From assembly GCA_012031925.1 (NCBI GenBank), contig JAAUSE010000011.1:1-32662 (forward strand): a stretch of DNA of 32,662 bases. The letters are read 5' to 3'. Shown here in pieces: positions 7,056 through 15,913 of the stretch (positions are counted from its first letter, which is position 1; every line of letters starts with the position of its first letter). The translations under genes were made by a program, and so were the position numbers. Source of the DNA: Candidatus Altimarinota bacterium (lineage in GTDB: Bacteria; Patescibacteriota; JACMRA01). Under the pieces are notes generated by a model, which was not told the origin of the DNA, did no database searches, and was given only the letters and a program-made list of their open reading frames with translations.

Positions 7056-8390
7056 ATGTTAAATAACTCTCCTTGGATTGAGCAACTGGAAGATATTAAT
7101 TATGATCAATTAGAGAAAACTGTTGATGCTGAGGTTTGTGTTGTAGGGGCTGGAATTTCTGGATGTTTGAGTGCATATTACATTCTGGAAAATACCCAAA
7201 AATCAGTTATTTTATTAGATGCTTGGAAGGTTGGACAATCAGCAAGTGGACATAATGCTGGTCAAGTTATTAATCAATTTGAAAGATCTGCAAAAAGTAT
7301 TGAAAAAGAATTTGGTACTAAAAAAGTTATTGAAGCAAGACAGGTCATTGAAGATAGCTGGACTAGATTACTAGAGATTTTAGATAAAATAGATTTAACT
7401 CCTCAACCTAGAATTTTTAAAGGTTATGATGCTTATAATTCTGTTGAGCAACTTAACAATATATTAGATGATCTTGTTGTTTATAATAAGCTTGGTCAAA
7501 GAAATTTTGAAAAGTTGTATATTTTGAAAGATATCCACATAGATCACAAGTATGCAGGATTGTACCAAAGAATTGAACTTAAAAAACTTAAGGATTATTT
7601 AGATACTCAAAGGGATGATTTTGTTGGCGCTTTGGAAAGAAAAACTTTAATAATGAACTCAGCCCTGGTATGTCAAAAATTAATTCAATTCTTACTACAA
7701 GTATACCCAAAAAGATTTCGTGTATTCGAAAAAACTGAAGTGATTAGAATTGACCTTGGACTACAAAATTCTTTCTTAAAATGCAACAAAGGCTTGGTTA
7801 ATTGTAACAAGATAGTTCTATGTACTAACGGTTTCGAAAATTTTCAAATCAATAATAAAAATGGAGAGGATATTATTAAAAGTTTTCATCAGAATATTAT
7901 TGGTAAAGTAGGATTGATGCAAGGTTATTTTAGTTTTGATTATAAAGAAGAAATTTACTCAGCTGTTTCATATTCGCCAAGAAAAGGTAATTTAAAAGAA
8001 TATGAAGAATATATTTACACAACCAAAAGAAGGTTTGGTGAAGGGTTTTTGTTAACTGTTGGAGGAACAGAAATGAATTTGAAAGAAGGATATAAGTACA
8101 ATAGAGATGTTGATTATAAAGCTGATAAATACAAAAATTTAGAAAAATTTATTATAACAGAATACGCAAACCTGCCAAAAAAAGTAATAAAAAAATACCA
8201 CTGGCATGGTTTAATGGGTTATACTAAGAATATGATTAGAATTGTTGGAGTGGAACCAAGAAATAAGAATTTACTTTATAACTTAGGCTGTAACGGTGTT
8301 GGACTACTTCCAAGTGTTTTTGGAGGTTGGAAGATTAGTCAAATTATTGGTGGTAAAAAAGTTGAAAAAGATATTTTTGACTCTGTGTAG
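7056..8390 (+). CDS. FAD-dependent oxidoreductase (DAO family)
   Basis: The 444-residue product belongs to the D-amino-acid oxidase/glycine oxidase-like flavoprotein superfamily. Residues 27-36 (VCVVGAGISG) are the dinucleotide-binding GxGxxG loop, followed by the acidic end of the second strand (ILLDAWKVGQSASGHNAGQV), where the SGHNAG segment is typical of DAO enzymes that oxidise secondary or tertiary amines. A C-terminal FAD-contact segment is visible as YNLGCNGVGLLPSVFGG, with WHGLMGYT before it matching the W-G-xx-T landmark. Full length for the family. No partner gene lies nearby that would name the substrate; the gene is a single transcription unit. Most likely cytosolic. Confidence 0.85.
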   Translation: MLNNSPWIEQLEDINYDQLEKTVDAEVCVVGAGISGCLSAYYILENTQKSVILLDAWKVGQSASGHNAGQVINQFERSAKSIEKEFGTKKVIEARQVIEDSWTRLLEILDKIDLTPQPRIFKGYDAYNSVEQLNNILDDLVVYNKLGQRNFEKLYILKDIHIDHKYAGLYQRIELKKLKDYLDTQRDDFVGALERKTLIMNSALVCQKLIQFLLQVYPKRFRVFEKTEVIRIDLGLQNSFLKCNKGLVNCNKIVLCTNGFENFQINNKNGEDIIKSFHQNIIGKVGLMQGYFSFDYKEEIYSAVSYSPRKGNLKEYEEYIYTTKRRFGEGFLLTVGGTEMNLKEGYKYNRDVDYKADKYKNLEKFIITEYANLPKKVIKKYHWHGLMGYTKNMIRIVGVEPRNKNLLYNLGCNGVGLLPSVFGGWKISQIIGGKKVEKDIFDSV

Positions 8391-8484
8391 AGATTTGGCT
8401 AGATTTTTCTCAACAGATGATCAACTAATTTGAGTCTTCCACTAGAAGTTGAGTCACTCTACAGAAACAAGAATTAGACTGGCT

Positions 8485-8955
8485 TTATACTTTTTGATAG
8501 GAGTTACATTCAATAACCCCTTTCGATGAAGGTAACATAAATATACTAACCCCCACAACTTCTAGTTTAAAATTATTATCCCCTTGCGAATTGGAATCAC
8601 AAGTATAATTTAATTTGGAAATATCTGTAACAATGTAGTTAATATCAAAGTTACCCATCTTTTTGTCAAATGGAGAGTCTACACTTCTTAATTTTTTTTG
8701 GATAAATTCGTATTCTGCATCACTATTAGATTGTAAATTATCACTAATTGACAACCATTTATTGTTTAGTATTGCAATAGGAAAAACCAATCCAACAAGC
8801 AATATATAGAGAAAAATCAATATAGTATATGATCCAATCAACATAGATTTCTTACTTATGGAATAGGCTTGTATCTTCTTTATTAAGTAAATCAATAGGA
8901 TGATGAATAAAAAGTTGTACGCTATTGTAGTTATAATATACATATAATTAATCAC
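8485..8955 (-). CDS. Small membrane protein downstream of the large secreted protein
   Basis: The 156-residue product has two hydrophobic helices, about residues 5-24 (YIITTIAYNFLFIILLIYLI) and 40-64 (LIGSYTILIFLYILLVGLVF), then an exported-looking soluble domain with two cysteines (YTCDSN and VIECNSY). It starts at GTG 8955 with GAGGG just before it, 8 bases after the stop of the 8964-11171 gene, so the two are an operon. It may assist or anchor the secreted protein; that is inference from context. No family is recognised. Confidence 0.65.
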   Translation of the reverse strand: MINYMYIITTIAYNFLFIILLIYLIKKIQAYSISKKSMLIGSYTILIFLYILLVGLVFPIAILNNKWLSISDNLQSNSDAEYEFIQKKLRSVDSPFDKKMGNFDINYIVTDISKLNYTCDSNSQGDNNFKLEVVGVSIFMLPSSKGVIECNSYQKV

Positions 8956-8963
8956 ACCCTCTA

Positions 8964-11171
8964 TTATTTGTTATATACATTATACCAGTAAGGGTATGTT
9001 CCATTTCTGTTAAACATATCTGATTCCGATATTGTCCAGGCAAACTCTCCGTCACAATCACCTTCACAACTATCTACAAAACTGCACCACTGATCTCCAT
9101 CATTTGAATTACAATCATACCTTGTATTTGCATCTATAGAACCACTACACATACTTGATAGTATACACCAATCTGGTCTCATCTCTCCTTTTTGAAATCT
9201 CAATGAATACCTGGGTCTATCTTTTTGACCTAGGTCATCTACCCAATAGTTTATATATTGTGAGTCAGTAATAATTTGCTTTGGATAAGAAGAGCCTATA
9301 GTATATGTTACTTCACTAGAACCACTATCACAGCCAGTTCTTTGTTGTATATTGTTTGGAAAGCCTAATACCCTTGTGTCAAGATATAAATTTGGCAAGT
9401 TTGATGTAGCGTAATTAGGGGTTGGCATACATGACGGAAAACCTGTAGTATCTTTTCCAAGATATGTTTGAAAATTGGAGTTTTGTCCGTTTCCGATTGC
9501 AATTTTTTGCTCATAGGTGCTGTTTTCTTCAAATCCTGACGAACCATCACTCCATATCATTTCTGAAAGATAGCCCCTATCTGTAGATGTGCCTAAAGAT
9601 CTAAATCTAACTGAGGAGCCAGGTGAAGATTGTGTAAAACCTCCCACTGTAACTTGCATTAGATCCCAGTCTTTACCTAATACTGGCGCTATATTACTAA
9701 ATATATTTGAATGAATTGTAAAAGGTTGTACTGGCAAAGTCGGATCATCACTACAACCTTGAACTAATTGGCTGTCAAAATCTCTGAATAAAAAACAAAT
9801 ATTTGAACCAGTACTTGCCATACCAAAGCTCTCATCTACACCAATTCTAACCTCTCTCCAATTATTATCACTCCAACTCAACGCATTTGTATTTACATAA
9901 GCTCTATTATTGGTTCCTCTAATGCCAAAATATAGTGTGTTATTATGTGCTGCTAGAACAGGTTTATCAATTGTTGACCACCCACCTTTAAGTGACCAGC
10001 CTGTCCAACTATTACTTCCATTATCCATTCTGTTAAGATAGAGTCTTCCGCCACCTCCTCTAGCACCCGCATAAAGACTATTACCTACCCTTTCTAGGTC
10101 AAATCCACTATAAATAGCTCCACCCATAGAAGTCCAATTTGTCCAAGTAGCTCCGCCATTGGTTGAATATTTGTAATACGGAGCATTATTAGTGCCACGA
10201 ATCCCAACATAGAGTCTCCCCCAATACCATTCGATAGTTGGTGCTGATGGTGTAACCCAATTATTCCCAATCTCAGCCCAGCCTAGAAAATTACTTCCAT
10301 TACTACTGCCCCACGTACCTACATAAACTTTGTTATCATTTCCCCTTACAGCTACATACATTTTTCCATTTCCAAATGCAACTGAAGGTTGAGCATTTGA
10401 GTTACCGCTATCATGTTTCCATTCACCGCTAACCCAAGTTCCGACTTCATCCATATCAAAGAAATTTACACTGCTAAAATCTGGGACCCAGTCTGGTGCT
10501 AATTGTGCTTCTGCTTGGATGCTTGGCATTATTCTATCTATCCAATATGAGGTTTTTTCTTGGAATTCTTTGACTGGGTTTGGTTGTGGCTTATCTTCTG
10601 GAACCTCATATTTGAGCTCTTGCTCATTGACTTCAACGAAGCTATTGTTATCATCAAGCTTGGATTTTAGATCATCTTTAGTTTCTATTTTTGTTAAGAA
10701 CTTGAGTTCTCTAATATTTGAAATTTCTGAGTTGATCTTTTCTCTTGCCTCTCTGATCTCTTCTGGAGAACTCTTTATGATTTCTGGATTTTCATCAGCT
10801 ACACTTGGAGCGTTTTCAAGATTGTGGAGATACCCACTTCTGTGATTATCTAGCTCTCTTTCAATCTCTGCTGTATCCTCATCTTTGGTCTTGATGAGAA
10901 AATCTGTTTGTGTCTGCTCACCTATTTGGAATTCACTTTTGATTGTCACTCTATCATATTCTACATCTTTCAAATTATCTTTGATGGAATCTGACTTGTA
11001 TCCTTCTTTGGTTTTGGCGATAATTTCGATTAGCTCAGGTTTGGCTTCTTTTTGAACTTCCTGTGCGTTCACGTCAAATACTGGTCTGAGAAAATTAAAT
11101 GAAACGAGAATTATTGCAAAAATAATAACTCCCAAAATAGAGTTTTTTAATGATTGGTTGAGTTGTAGCAT
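8964..11171 (-). CDS. Large secreted protein with beta-propeller-like repeats
   Basis: The 735-residue product has a signal segment at about residues 10-35 (SILGVIIFAIILVSFNFL) ending in VNAQ, a plausible signal-peptidase site. Residues 45-200 resemble a subtilase propeptide (LIEIIAKTKEGYKSDSI, then VEVNEQELKYEVPEDKPQPN), yet no serine-protease domain follows. Residues about 265-425 hold at least four repeats of the form LYxGxRGxxNxxY (MYVAVRGNDNKVYV, LYVGIRGTNNAPYY, LYAGARGGGGRLYL, LYFGIRGTNNRAYV), like DUF346-type lectin propellers. The C-terminus (about 650-735) is cysteine-rich (CILSSMCSGS, CEGDCDGEF), suggesting disulfides. It is probably surface-exposed or released, and might bind host glycans. 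Confidence 0.75.
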   Translation of the reverse strand: MLQLNQSLKNSILGVIIFAIILVSFNFLRPVFDVNAQEVQKEAKPELIEIIAKTKEGYKSDSIKDNLKDVEYDRVTIKSEFQIGEQTQTDFLIKTKDEDTAEIERELDNHRSGYLHNLENAPSVADENPEIIKSSPEEIREAREKINSEISNIRELKFLTKIETKDDLKSKLDDNNSFVEVNEQELKYEVPEDKPQPNPVKEFQEKTSYWIDRIMPSIQAEAQLAPDWVPDFSSVNFFDMDEVGTWVSGEWKHDSGNSNAQPSVAFGNGKMYVAVRGNDNKVYVGTWGSSNGSNFLGWAEIGNNWVTPSAPTIEWYWGRLYVGIRGTNNAPYYKYSTNGGATWTNWTSMGGAIYSGFDLERVGNSLYAGARGGGGRLYLNRMDNGSNSWTGWSLKGGWSTIDKPVLAAHNNTLYFGIRGTNNRAYVNTNALSWSDNNWREVRIGVDESFGMASTGSNICFLFRDFDSQLVQGCSDDPTLPVQPFTIHSNIFSNIAPVLGKDWDLMQVTVGGFTQSSPGSSVRFRSLGTSTDRGYLSEMIWSDGSSGFEENSTYEQKIAIGNGQNSNFQTYLGKDTTGFPSCMPTPNYATSNLPNLYLDTRVLGFPNNIQQRTGCDSGSSEVTYTIGSSYPKQIITDSQYINYWVDDLGQKDRPRYSLRFQKGEMRPDWCILSSMCSGSIDANTRYDCNSNDGDQWCSFVDSCEGDCDGEFAWTISESDMFNRNGTYPYWYNVYNK

Positions 11172-11205
11172 AAATTTGGAATTGAATTTATTTTAACTAC
11201 TAGGA

Positions 11206-11235
11206 TACATAAGACATTTCGTTTTTTTTTGTCAA
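11206..11235 (-). promoter_or_regulatory. Promoter of the secreted-protein operon
   Basis: On the minus strand TTGACA (11235-11230), an 18-base spacer and TATGTA (11211-11206); it begins 4 bases after the recR stop. Confidence 0.5.
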
Positions 11236-11238
11236 ATA

Positions 11239-11871
11239 TTATATCTCCCGCCTGTCTTCCAGGGCTTGGATCATTGTGGCTTGATCTAATGTGTCTGGGT
11301 TGTAATATAGTGGGAGGCCTTGGGCTAACTTGGTTATTTTTAAATTTTTAAGCAAACCTTTTTCTTGGAGAAGATCTTTGATATAGGCTGTGGTTGCTTC
11401 TGCTGCAAATCCTGCTCGAAAAAAGATTATAACTTCTAAGTCGTTGTTTTTTTGTAGTAATGATGGGATTCTACTGGCAACTAATTGTGAAATAGTTGTG
11501 TTCTCGGCAAAAATATTATCTAGCGGGGAGATGAGATTAGTTAAAACATGATATTTGCCACGAAAGATTTGGCTTTTTTCGATGGTTAGAACATCAGTTG
11601 GTTTTTCAAGAATACAAAGTTGATAAGAGTTACGGGTCTCATCTTGGCAAATTTCACAGATTGAATTTGATTGTTTTTTGGAAGAGAAAAAACCGCAAGT
11701 CTTACAAAAAGATATTTCTTGGCGGACTTGCTGTAAAGAGCCTAGTAGTTCTTGATATTTTTGGATATCTAGTTCTAATAGATCCAAAGCAAGTTTTTGG
11801 CTGCTTCTTTTGCCAATCCCTGGAAAAACTTGAAATTTTTCTGACAAGTCTTCAATAGCTTGTGGTAACAT
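11239..11871 (-). CDS. recR: Recombination mediator RecR
   Basis: RecR helps load RecA on SSB-coated single-stranded DNA in the RecFOR pathway. At 210 residues it has family length. Residues 12-30 form the helix-hairpin-helix (FQVFPGIGKRSSQKLALDLL). Residues 55-75 hold the four-cysteine zinc finger (CKTCGFF, then CEICQDETR). The Toprim domain follows (LCILEKPTDVLTIEKS, family VxExxxDxxAIE, then YHVLTNLISPLDNI, family YHVLxGxISPLxG). TNL in place of the usual glycine-containing LGG is a small deviation. The Toprim acidic pair is partly kept (E and D of LEKPTD). A promoter 6 bases before the ATG suggests a leaderless transcript. Confidence 0.93.
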   Translation of the reverse strand: MLPQAIEDLSEKFQVFPGIGKRSSQKLALDLLELDIQKYQELLGSLQQVRQEISFCKTCGFFSSKKQSNSICEICQDETRNSYQLCILEKPTDVLTIEKSQIFRGKYHVLTNLISPLDNIFAENTTISQLVASRIPSLLQKNNDLEVIIFFRAGFAAEATTAYIKDLLQEKGLLKNLKITKLAQGLPLYYNPDTLDQATMIQALEDRREI

Positions 11872-11877
11872 TTCTTT

Positions 11878-11906
11878 AATATTTCAAAAATATTTTGATT
11901 AGTCAA
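11878..11906 (-). promoter_or_regulatory. recR promoter, placed for a leaderless message
   Basis: TTGACT (11906-11901), 17 bases, AATATT (11883-11878), then only six bases to the ATG at 11871. Confidence 0.5.
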
Positions 11907-11946
11907 CTAACATCCATAACTTTACTCTTCTATGATGTTACAAAAC

Positions 11947-13281
11947 TTATAAGGTTCTGTAACTTGCGTAAAGACCCACAGGATCACGTAAATTGACCCA
12001 CAGGATCAATTTATACCTAACTTGGATATCAATAATTTTTCTAATTTTGATTAGATCTTTTTTGAGCTGGTCTTCATTTTCATGGGCCAAAATAGCAAAG
12101 CAGGTCTTCTTGTGACCTTTGGTAACTGGACCAACAATCTCCCCATCTGAGACCAACCTTCCATGACGAATATAGCTAGGTAATTTTTGAATCTCTCCAT
12201 CAAGTCCTTGGATTTTTATAAGCTCACCTTCTTTTTCGGCCCAAAATTGTGGACAAGCAGAGTGTTTTAAAAATTTATCTTTGACCAAGACTGGTTTGTT
12301 GGTATATGTGTTTACCACGTTGAGTATATGATTGGTGTCATAGCTTTCTAAAAGCATACTAGCTCTATAACCACCTGGTCTGATGTTTACTTCGATGATT
12401 TTGGGAATATTTTTGGAAGTGACTTTGACTTCAACGTGAGTTACAGTGCCTACAACTTTGAGCGATTTGATAGCTTTGGAGACAGTGTCGAGAACTTCTT
12501 GCTCTTTTTTTGGACTTAAGTGACTTGGATAACCGGAATAATAAGTTTGAAAATCATCAAAACCCAGATCATGACTAATTACCTGTTTGCAAACAGGGGT
12601 GTGGGTTATATTACCTTTAACATCAATATAAGAGTCTACTGAATATTGTTGTCCATCAATGAATTTTTCAATGATAACTTGAGGTTTGCGTCGAACATTT
12701 TGTTTCTCATAAACTTCAGTGACCTTATCTAGAACATAGCTGACATTTTTGATAAGCTCTTCGAGATTGTTACAGATGTGAACTAGCTTTCCTTGTGATA
12801 GATTAGCTGGTTTGACTATGATTGGGAAACCATATCTGCGAGAAAAAGTATAGGCACCGTGAAAAGTACGAATTTTTTTGAAAGGTACGGTGATTTCTGG
12901 ATAGTTTTGGATAAACAATTGTCGCTGAAAAAACTTATTAGTGATATTTCGGGCGGTCTCTACTGGCATTAGATTGGACTGTTTCAATCCTAATATCTCA
13001 GCAATCTTGGCTTGAGCCAAAAAATAATTATCTCTAGTGCCTACTAAAATTGTATCTTTGTGAAGATGAAAGCCAGCTAAGGATTTTTGAATAGACTTGA
13101 AAGAAGAGAAATTAATGGGATAAACAAAAGAAAGGTGTGGGAGAATGTTTTTTTGAAAATCACTAGATTGTTGAGGGTTTTGGGAATCTATAAAAAACCC
13201 AATTTCATAATCTTCCTTGAGGAAAATTTCTAGGTTGGAAGTAAGAATGTGACCAATAAAAATTGCAATTTTCTTTTTCAT
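11947..13281 (-). CDS. ATP-grasp carboxylate-amine ligase-like protein
   Basis: The 444-residue product has the ATP-grasp plan. An N-terminal Rossmann-like domain (KIAIFIGHILTSNLEIF) is followed by the ATP-binding strand RYGFPIIVKPANLSQGKLV (about residues 150-168), the hinge VIIEKFIDGQQYSVDSYI and the metal-binding core THVEVKVTSKNIPKIIEVNIRPGG (E, then ExNxRPGG). Enzymes of this type join a carboxylate to an amine through an acyl phosphate; the substrates here are unknown. Its ending may be altered by a 22-base tandem duplication over codons near the stop. It is transcribed divergently from gltX. Confidence 0.85.
   Translation of the reverse strand: MKKKIAIFIGHILTSNLEIFLKEDYEIGFFIDSQNPQQSSDFQKNILPHLSFVYPINFSSFKSIQKSLAGFHLHKDTILVGTRDNYFLAQAKIAEILGLKQSNLMPVETARNITNKFFQRQLFIQNYPEITVPFKKIRTFHGAYTFSRRYGFPIIVKPANLSQGKLVHICNNLEELIKNVSYVLDKVTEVYEKQNVRRKPQVIIEKFIDGQQYSVDSYIDVKGNITHTPVCKQVISHDLGFDDFQTYYSGYPSHLSPKKEQEVLDTVSKAIKSLKVVGTVTHVEVKVTSKNIPKIIEVNIRPGGYRASMLLESYDTNHILNVVNTYTNKPVLVKDKFLKHSACPQFWAEKEGELIKIQGLDGEIQKLPSYIRHGRLVSDGEIVGPVTKGHKKTCFAILAHENEDQLKKDLIKIRKIIDIQVRYKLILWVNLRDPVGLYASYRTL
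11973..12008. repeat. Imperfect tandem 22-base repeat in the 3' end of the ATP-grasp gene
   Basis: GACCCACAGGATCA occurs at 11973-11986 and again at 11995-12008, a period of 22 bases. Since 22 is not a multiple of three, the copy has shifted the reading frame for the last dozen residues of the protein. Confidence 0.8.
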
Positions 13282-13319
13282 ACTAAAATGTCTTAATTGA
13301 TGTTGATTGAAAAAATATT

Positions 13320-13355
13320 CTCCTGTAATATAGCTATATCTATCTGCTACAGGGG
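13320..13355. promoter_or_regulatory. Hairpin with nested palindrome between the ATP-grasp gene and gltX
   Basis: CTCCTGTA (13320-13327) pairs with TACAGGGG (13348-13355, one T-G pair). The loop contains the perfect 12-base palindrome ATATAGCTATAT (13328-13339). It lies in the divergent promoter region, 100 bases upstream of gltX, and could be an operator or an RNA structure. No long T run follows in either direction close enough to make a typical terminator. Confidence 0.4.
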
Positions 13356-13421
13356 AAAAATTTTGCCAAATGAATATAATCTAATAATTGAATCTTGTCA
13401 ACAAGTATGCCGAAGATGTGA

Positions 13422-13449
13422 TTGACAATTACGGTCTTTTTGGTATATT
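13422..13449 (+). promoter_or_regulatory. gltX promoter, placed for a leaderless message
   Basis: TTGACA (13422-13427), 16 bases, TATATT (13444-13449), then eight bases to the ATG at 13458. The TTG of the -35 box is in frame with gltX and can be mistaken for its start. Confidence 0.65.
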
Positions 13450-13457
13450 TTTTTATT

Positions 13458-13796
13458 ATGGATAAGCAAAAGAATTCTAAATTTCGAACCAGACAAGCTC
13501 CTTCACCTACTGGATATCTCCATCTTGGTACTGCTAGGCAAATACTGTTTACTCAGCTTTTTGCTATGATTAACCATGGGATTTGGTATTTGAGGATTGA
13601 AGATACTGACAGACAAAGACTACAAAGAGAATCGGTTACTAATCTTTTGGACACTCTCGACAGATTGACTTTGCAACCTGATGAGGGGGTGGTGGAAGTT
13701 GCCAAAACCAATGGAAGGCCAGAATTTTTGAAGATGATTTTTATGGTGTTTTTCAAAAAGGACAACTTGGTCCTTATATTCAATCGGAGAGATTAG
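13458..13796 (+). CDS. gltX: Glutamyl-tRNA synthetase, N-terminal piece
   Basis: GltX charges tRNA(Glu) with glutamate in the cytosol. This piece carries the class I HIGH-type motif in RTRQAPSPTGYLHLGTARQ and the IEDTDRQR loop that contacts glutamate and ATP. The last useful residues are about GRPEF; the frame then runs into unrelated sequence and stops at 13796. If the T5 run at 13725-13729 had six bases, the protein would continue as EFFEDDFYGVFQKGQLGPYI and join the next piece, restoring the family landmark GPYIQSER. The ATG at 13458 is chosen because the upstream TTG is part of the promoter. Confidence 0.85.
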   Translation: MDKQKNSKFRTRQAPSPTGYLHLGTARQILFTQLFAMINHGIWYLRIEDTDRQRLQRESVTNLLDTLDRLTLQPDEGVVEVAKTNGRPEFLKMIFMVFFKKDNLVLIFNRRD

Positions 13797-13798
13797 AT

Positions 13799-15106
13799 TT
13801 GTATCACAAATACGCCCAAGAATTGATCAATAAAAAACTAGCTTATTGGTCATACCTTACTCCCATAGATAAAGAAGACTTGCAAAATCTGAAAAAAGTT
13901 ACCAAAAAACCAATAGATTATTATCTTGAAAATATCTTGAGGCACCCAAAGTTTGCAAAATCCAAAAAAAATCCAGAAACCCTCAAAAAAGAAGCTGAGA
14001 ATGAAGTAGAGTATTTGTTTGCTAATGTAGAAAAAATTTTGACTAGCAAACAAAAACCTGCTTTGATGTACAGACTTCAAAGAGCTGAAAACTTCGAATG
14101 CTTTGATGAACTATTAGGTCAAACTAGTTTTGATTTATCTTTGGAAGAGGATTTTGTCATCCTCAAATCTGACGGCTACCCTACCTATCACTTAGCTCAT
14201 TTGGTAGACGATCATCTTATGCAAACTTCTCTGGTTCTTCGGGCACAAGAATGGTATCCAAGTATTGCCAAACATCAAGTAATGTTTAGCGATTTTTGGG
14301 GGAAAGACCAAATTCCAAAGTATCTTCACTTACCTCTTATTCTTGGAGAAACTGGCAATAAAAAATTATCCAAAAGGGATGGAAATGTAAATATGGCGGG
14401 TTATCTTGATCAGGGCTTTTTGCCAGAATCAATTGTCAATTATTTGGCTTTTTTGGGATGGAGCCCAGGAACAGATAAAGAGCTTTATTTGAGTCAAGAA
14501 GATGTTCAAAAATTTCCACAGCCTATTAGAGTCACAAGAATAATTGAAAACATTGCCAAGGATTTTTCCATCCAAACTATTAGCAAATCACCAGCTAGAT
14601 TTGGTAGCAAAAAATTAATTTGGTTCAATCGGGAATATATAAAAATGTTAAGTCTTGATCAATTTATTGAACTTTGTAGGCAATATTTGATAGATTTGAA
14701 AATGACTAACACAAATACCAAAGAATTGGATAGGGCTGAAACCTCTGCTGGAATTTTGGAAAATATTCAACTCAAAGTTGAGCTTTCCGAACTGGCTGAC
14801 TCAAATAAAAAACTAGATGAAAAAACTAGACTAGCTTTTTTACTCGATAAAAATCGAATTGACACTCTATCCCAGATTGGAACTGAAAGTCAGTGTATTT
14901 TGAATTGGCAAAAACCAGATAAAGAAGTTCTCAAATGGCACAAATCAGAGCTTGGTCAAAGCCTTGAGAATTTGAATCAAATAAAAGAATTGATTCAGGA
15001 AAAATTTTTAGATATTAAATCCAATGAAATTGATTTGGTGGAAGCTTTTTTATCTAAATCCAAACAGTGGGAAGATTTGATCAAAAAAGTGGTTAGAAAA
15101 AAATAG
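13799..15106 (+). CDS. gltX: Glutamyl-tRNA synthetase, central and anticodon-binding piece
   Basis: This frame contains the rest of the catalytic domain: YRLQRAENFECFDELLGQ, the YHLAHLVDDHLMQTSLVLRAQEW region and the KMSKS-type loop KKLSKRDG, followed by the GluRS landmarks YLDQGFLPESIVNYLAFLGW and the helical anticodon-binding region. The TTG at 13799 is not a true start; the open frame extends upstream through GPYIQSERLDLYHKY. It stops at 15104-15106 directly after an A7 run (15097-15103). With six A the frame continues as RKNSYDTGAYLWPLRVALSG, the usual GltX ending. Both breaks lie at base runs and gltX is normally essential, so a sequencing cause is likely. Confidence 0.85.
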   Translation: MYHKYAQELINKKLAYWSYLTPIDKEDLQNLKKVTKKPIDYYLENILRHPKFAKSKKNPETLKKEAENEVEYLFANVEKILTSKQKPALMYRLQRAENFECFDELLGQTSFDLSLEEDFVILKSDGYPTYHLAHLVDDHLMQTSLVLRAQEWYPSIAKHQVMFSDFWGKDQIPKYLHLPLILGETGNKKLSKRDGNVNMAGYLDQGFLPESIVNYLAFLGWSPGTDKELYLSQEDVQKFPQPIRVTRIIENIAKDFSIQTISKSPARFGSKKLIWFNREYIKMLSLDQFIELCRQYLIDLKMTNTNTKELDRAETSAGILENIQLKVELSELADSNKKLDEKTRLAFLLDKNRIDTLSQIGTESQCILNWQKPDKEVLKWHKSELGQSLENLNQIKELIQEKFLDIKSNEIDLVEAFLSKSKQWEDLIKKVVRKK

Positions 15107-15243
15107 TTATGATACAGGAGCTTATTTGTGGCCACTAAGAGTAGCACTTTCTGGACAAGCCAAATCCCCTTCACCATTTGAAATTTTGAGTGTTTTGGAC
15201 AAAGATGAAATACTCAATCGTATTAATAGTGTTACCAAATAAA
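15107..15243 (+). pseudogene. gltX: Out-of-frame C-terminal tail of gltX
   Basis: The frame reading SYDTGAYLWPLRVALSG, then SPSPFEILSVLDKDEILNRI and a TAA at 15241-15243, matches the end of GltX (family form WPLRxALSG, SPxPFEI, LGKEexLxRI). It has no start of its own and joins the preceding piece by a one-base change in the A7 run at 15097-15103. Confidence 0.8.
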
Positions 15244-15256
15244 TTATACCAAATTT

Positions 15257-15913
15257 GTGCCAGCTCACCAAACCCATTTAGAAGTTGACGAGAGAATGCT
15301 TATTCGCCAAAGAGCTTTGGTTTTTCTTCTGTCTAATGGGTTTTTACTTATAGATAACAAAAGAAAGTTGGATGATATTGGTTATGATTTTGTACAAATC
15401 AAAGATAATATTGAGGCTTTTCAAGTATTGAATGAGTTTGCGGATGGGGTTGAATTTATGGAGGGAATGAGAAAAGATTTGCGAAAATATTCCAAATCAC
15501 TTGGACGTATTGGTTTGGACTTTGAGTGGAATTATTTGGGCCAGAATGATGAGAGGATAATGTATATTGATTATATTGAGAGGACTTTTTGGTGTAACCA
15601 AAACAACACCCAATTGCAAGAGTTAGTTGATTTTCAAAGCTTAGTTGAGCAGCCTTGGAAGTTGATTAGGTATCACAATTTGATTGAGGATTTTTGTATA
15701 CCAGCAGATTTTTTTGGTTCAACTACAAATGGTTTTGTAATGAAAATTCAAGAACTTTTAGGTAACTGGCGATTGAACCCTTTCTTGATACTGGATACTG
15801 AGTCTAATTTTCAATGGGCAATACACTACGAAGAAAATATGATTATTGAGGGAGTAATTTTCAAAGATAAAAAATCTAATATTATTCACAAATATTCTTT
15901 TGGACTGTCTTAG
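15257..15913 (+). CDS. Orphan 218-residue protein behind gltX
   Basis: The GTG at 15257 lies 13 bases after the gltX stop, so it is probably co-transcribed. The product is soluble, aromatic-rich and acidic (FEWNYLGQNDERIMYIDYIERTFW, then FLILDTESNFQWAIHYEE) with a helical N-terminus (ERMLIRQRALVFLLSNGFLLI). The alternating strands near the end suggest an alpha/beta fold. No signal peptide, membrane helix or catalytic motif is visible and I do not recognise a family. Confidence 0.65.
   Translation: MPAHQTHLEVDERMLIRQRALVFLLSNGFLLIDNKRKLDDIGYDFVQIKDNIEAFQVLNEFADGVEFMEGMRKDLRKYSKSLGRIGLDFEWNYLGQNDERIMYIDYIERTFWCNQNNTQLQELVDFQSLVEQPWKLIRYHNLIEDFCIPADFFGSTTNGFVMKIQELLGNWRLNPFLILDTESNFQWAIHYEENMIIEGVIFKDKKSNIIHKYSFGLS

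Noticed and set aside
10519-10845. 108-codon plus-strand open frame inside the secreted-protein gene
   Set aside because: It is antisense to a gene with a signal peptide and repeats, and its product is low-complexity leucine/serine, as expected from the opposite strand.
13422-13457. TTG at 13422 as the gltX start
   Set aside because: This TTG belongs to a TTGACA -35 box with a matching -10; the ATG at 13458 is followed at once by the conserved GltX N-terminus. The same applies to 17780 (pheS) and 19562.
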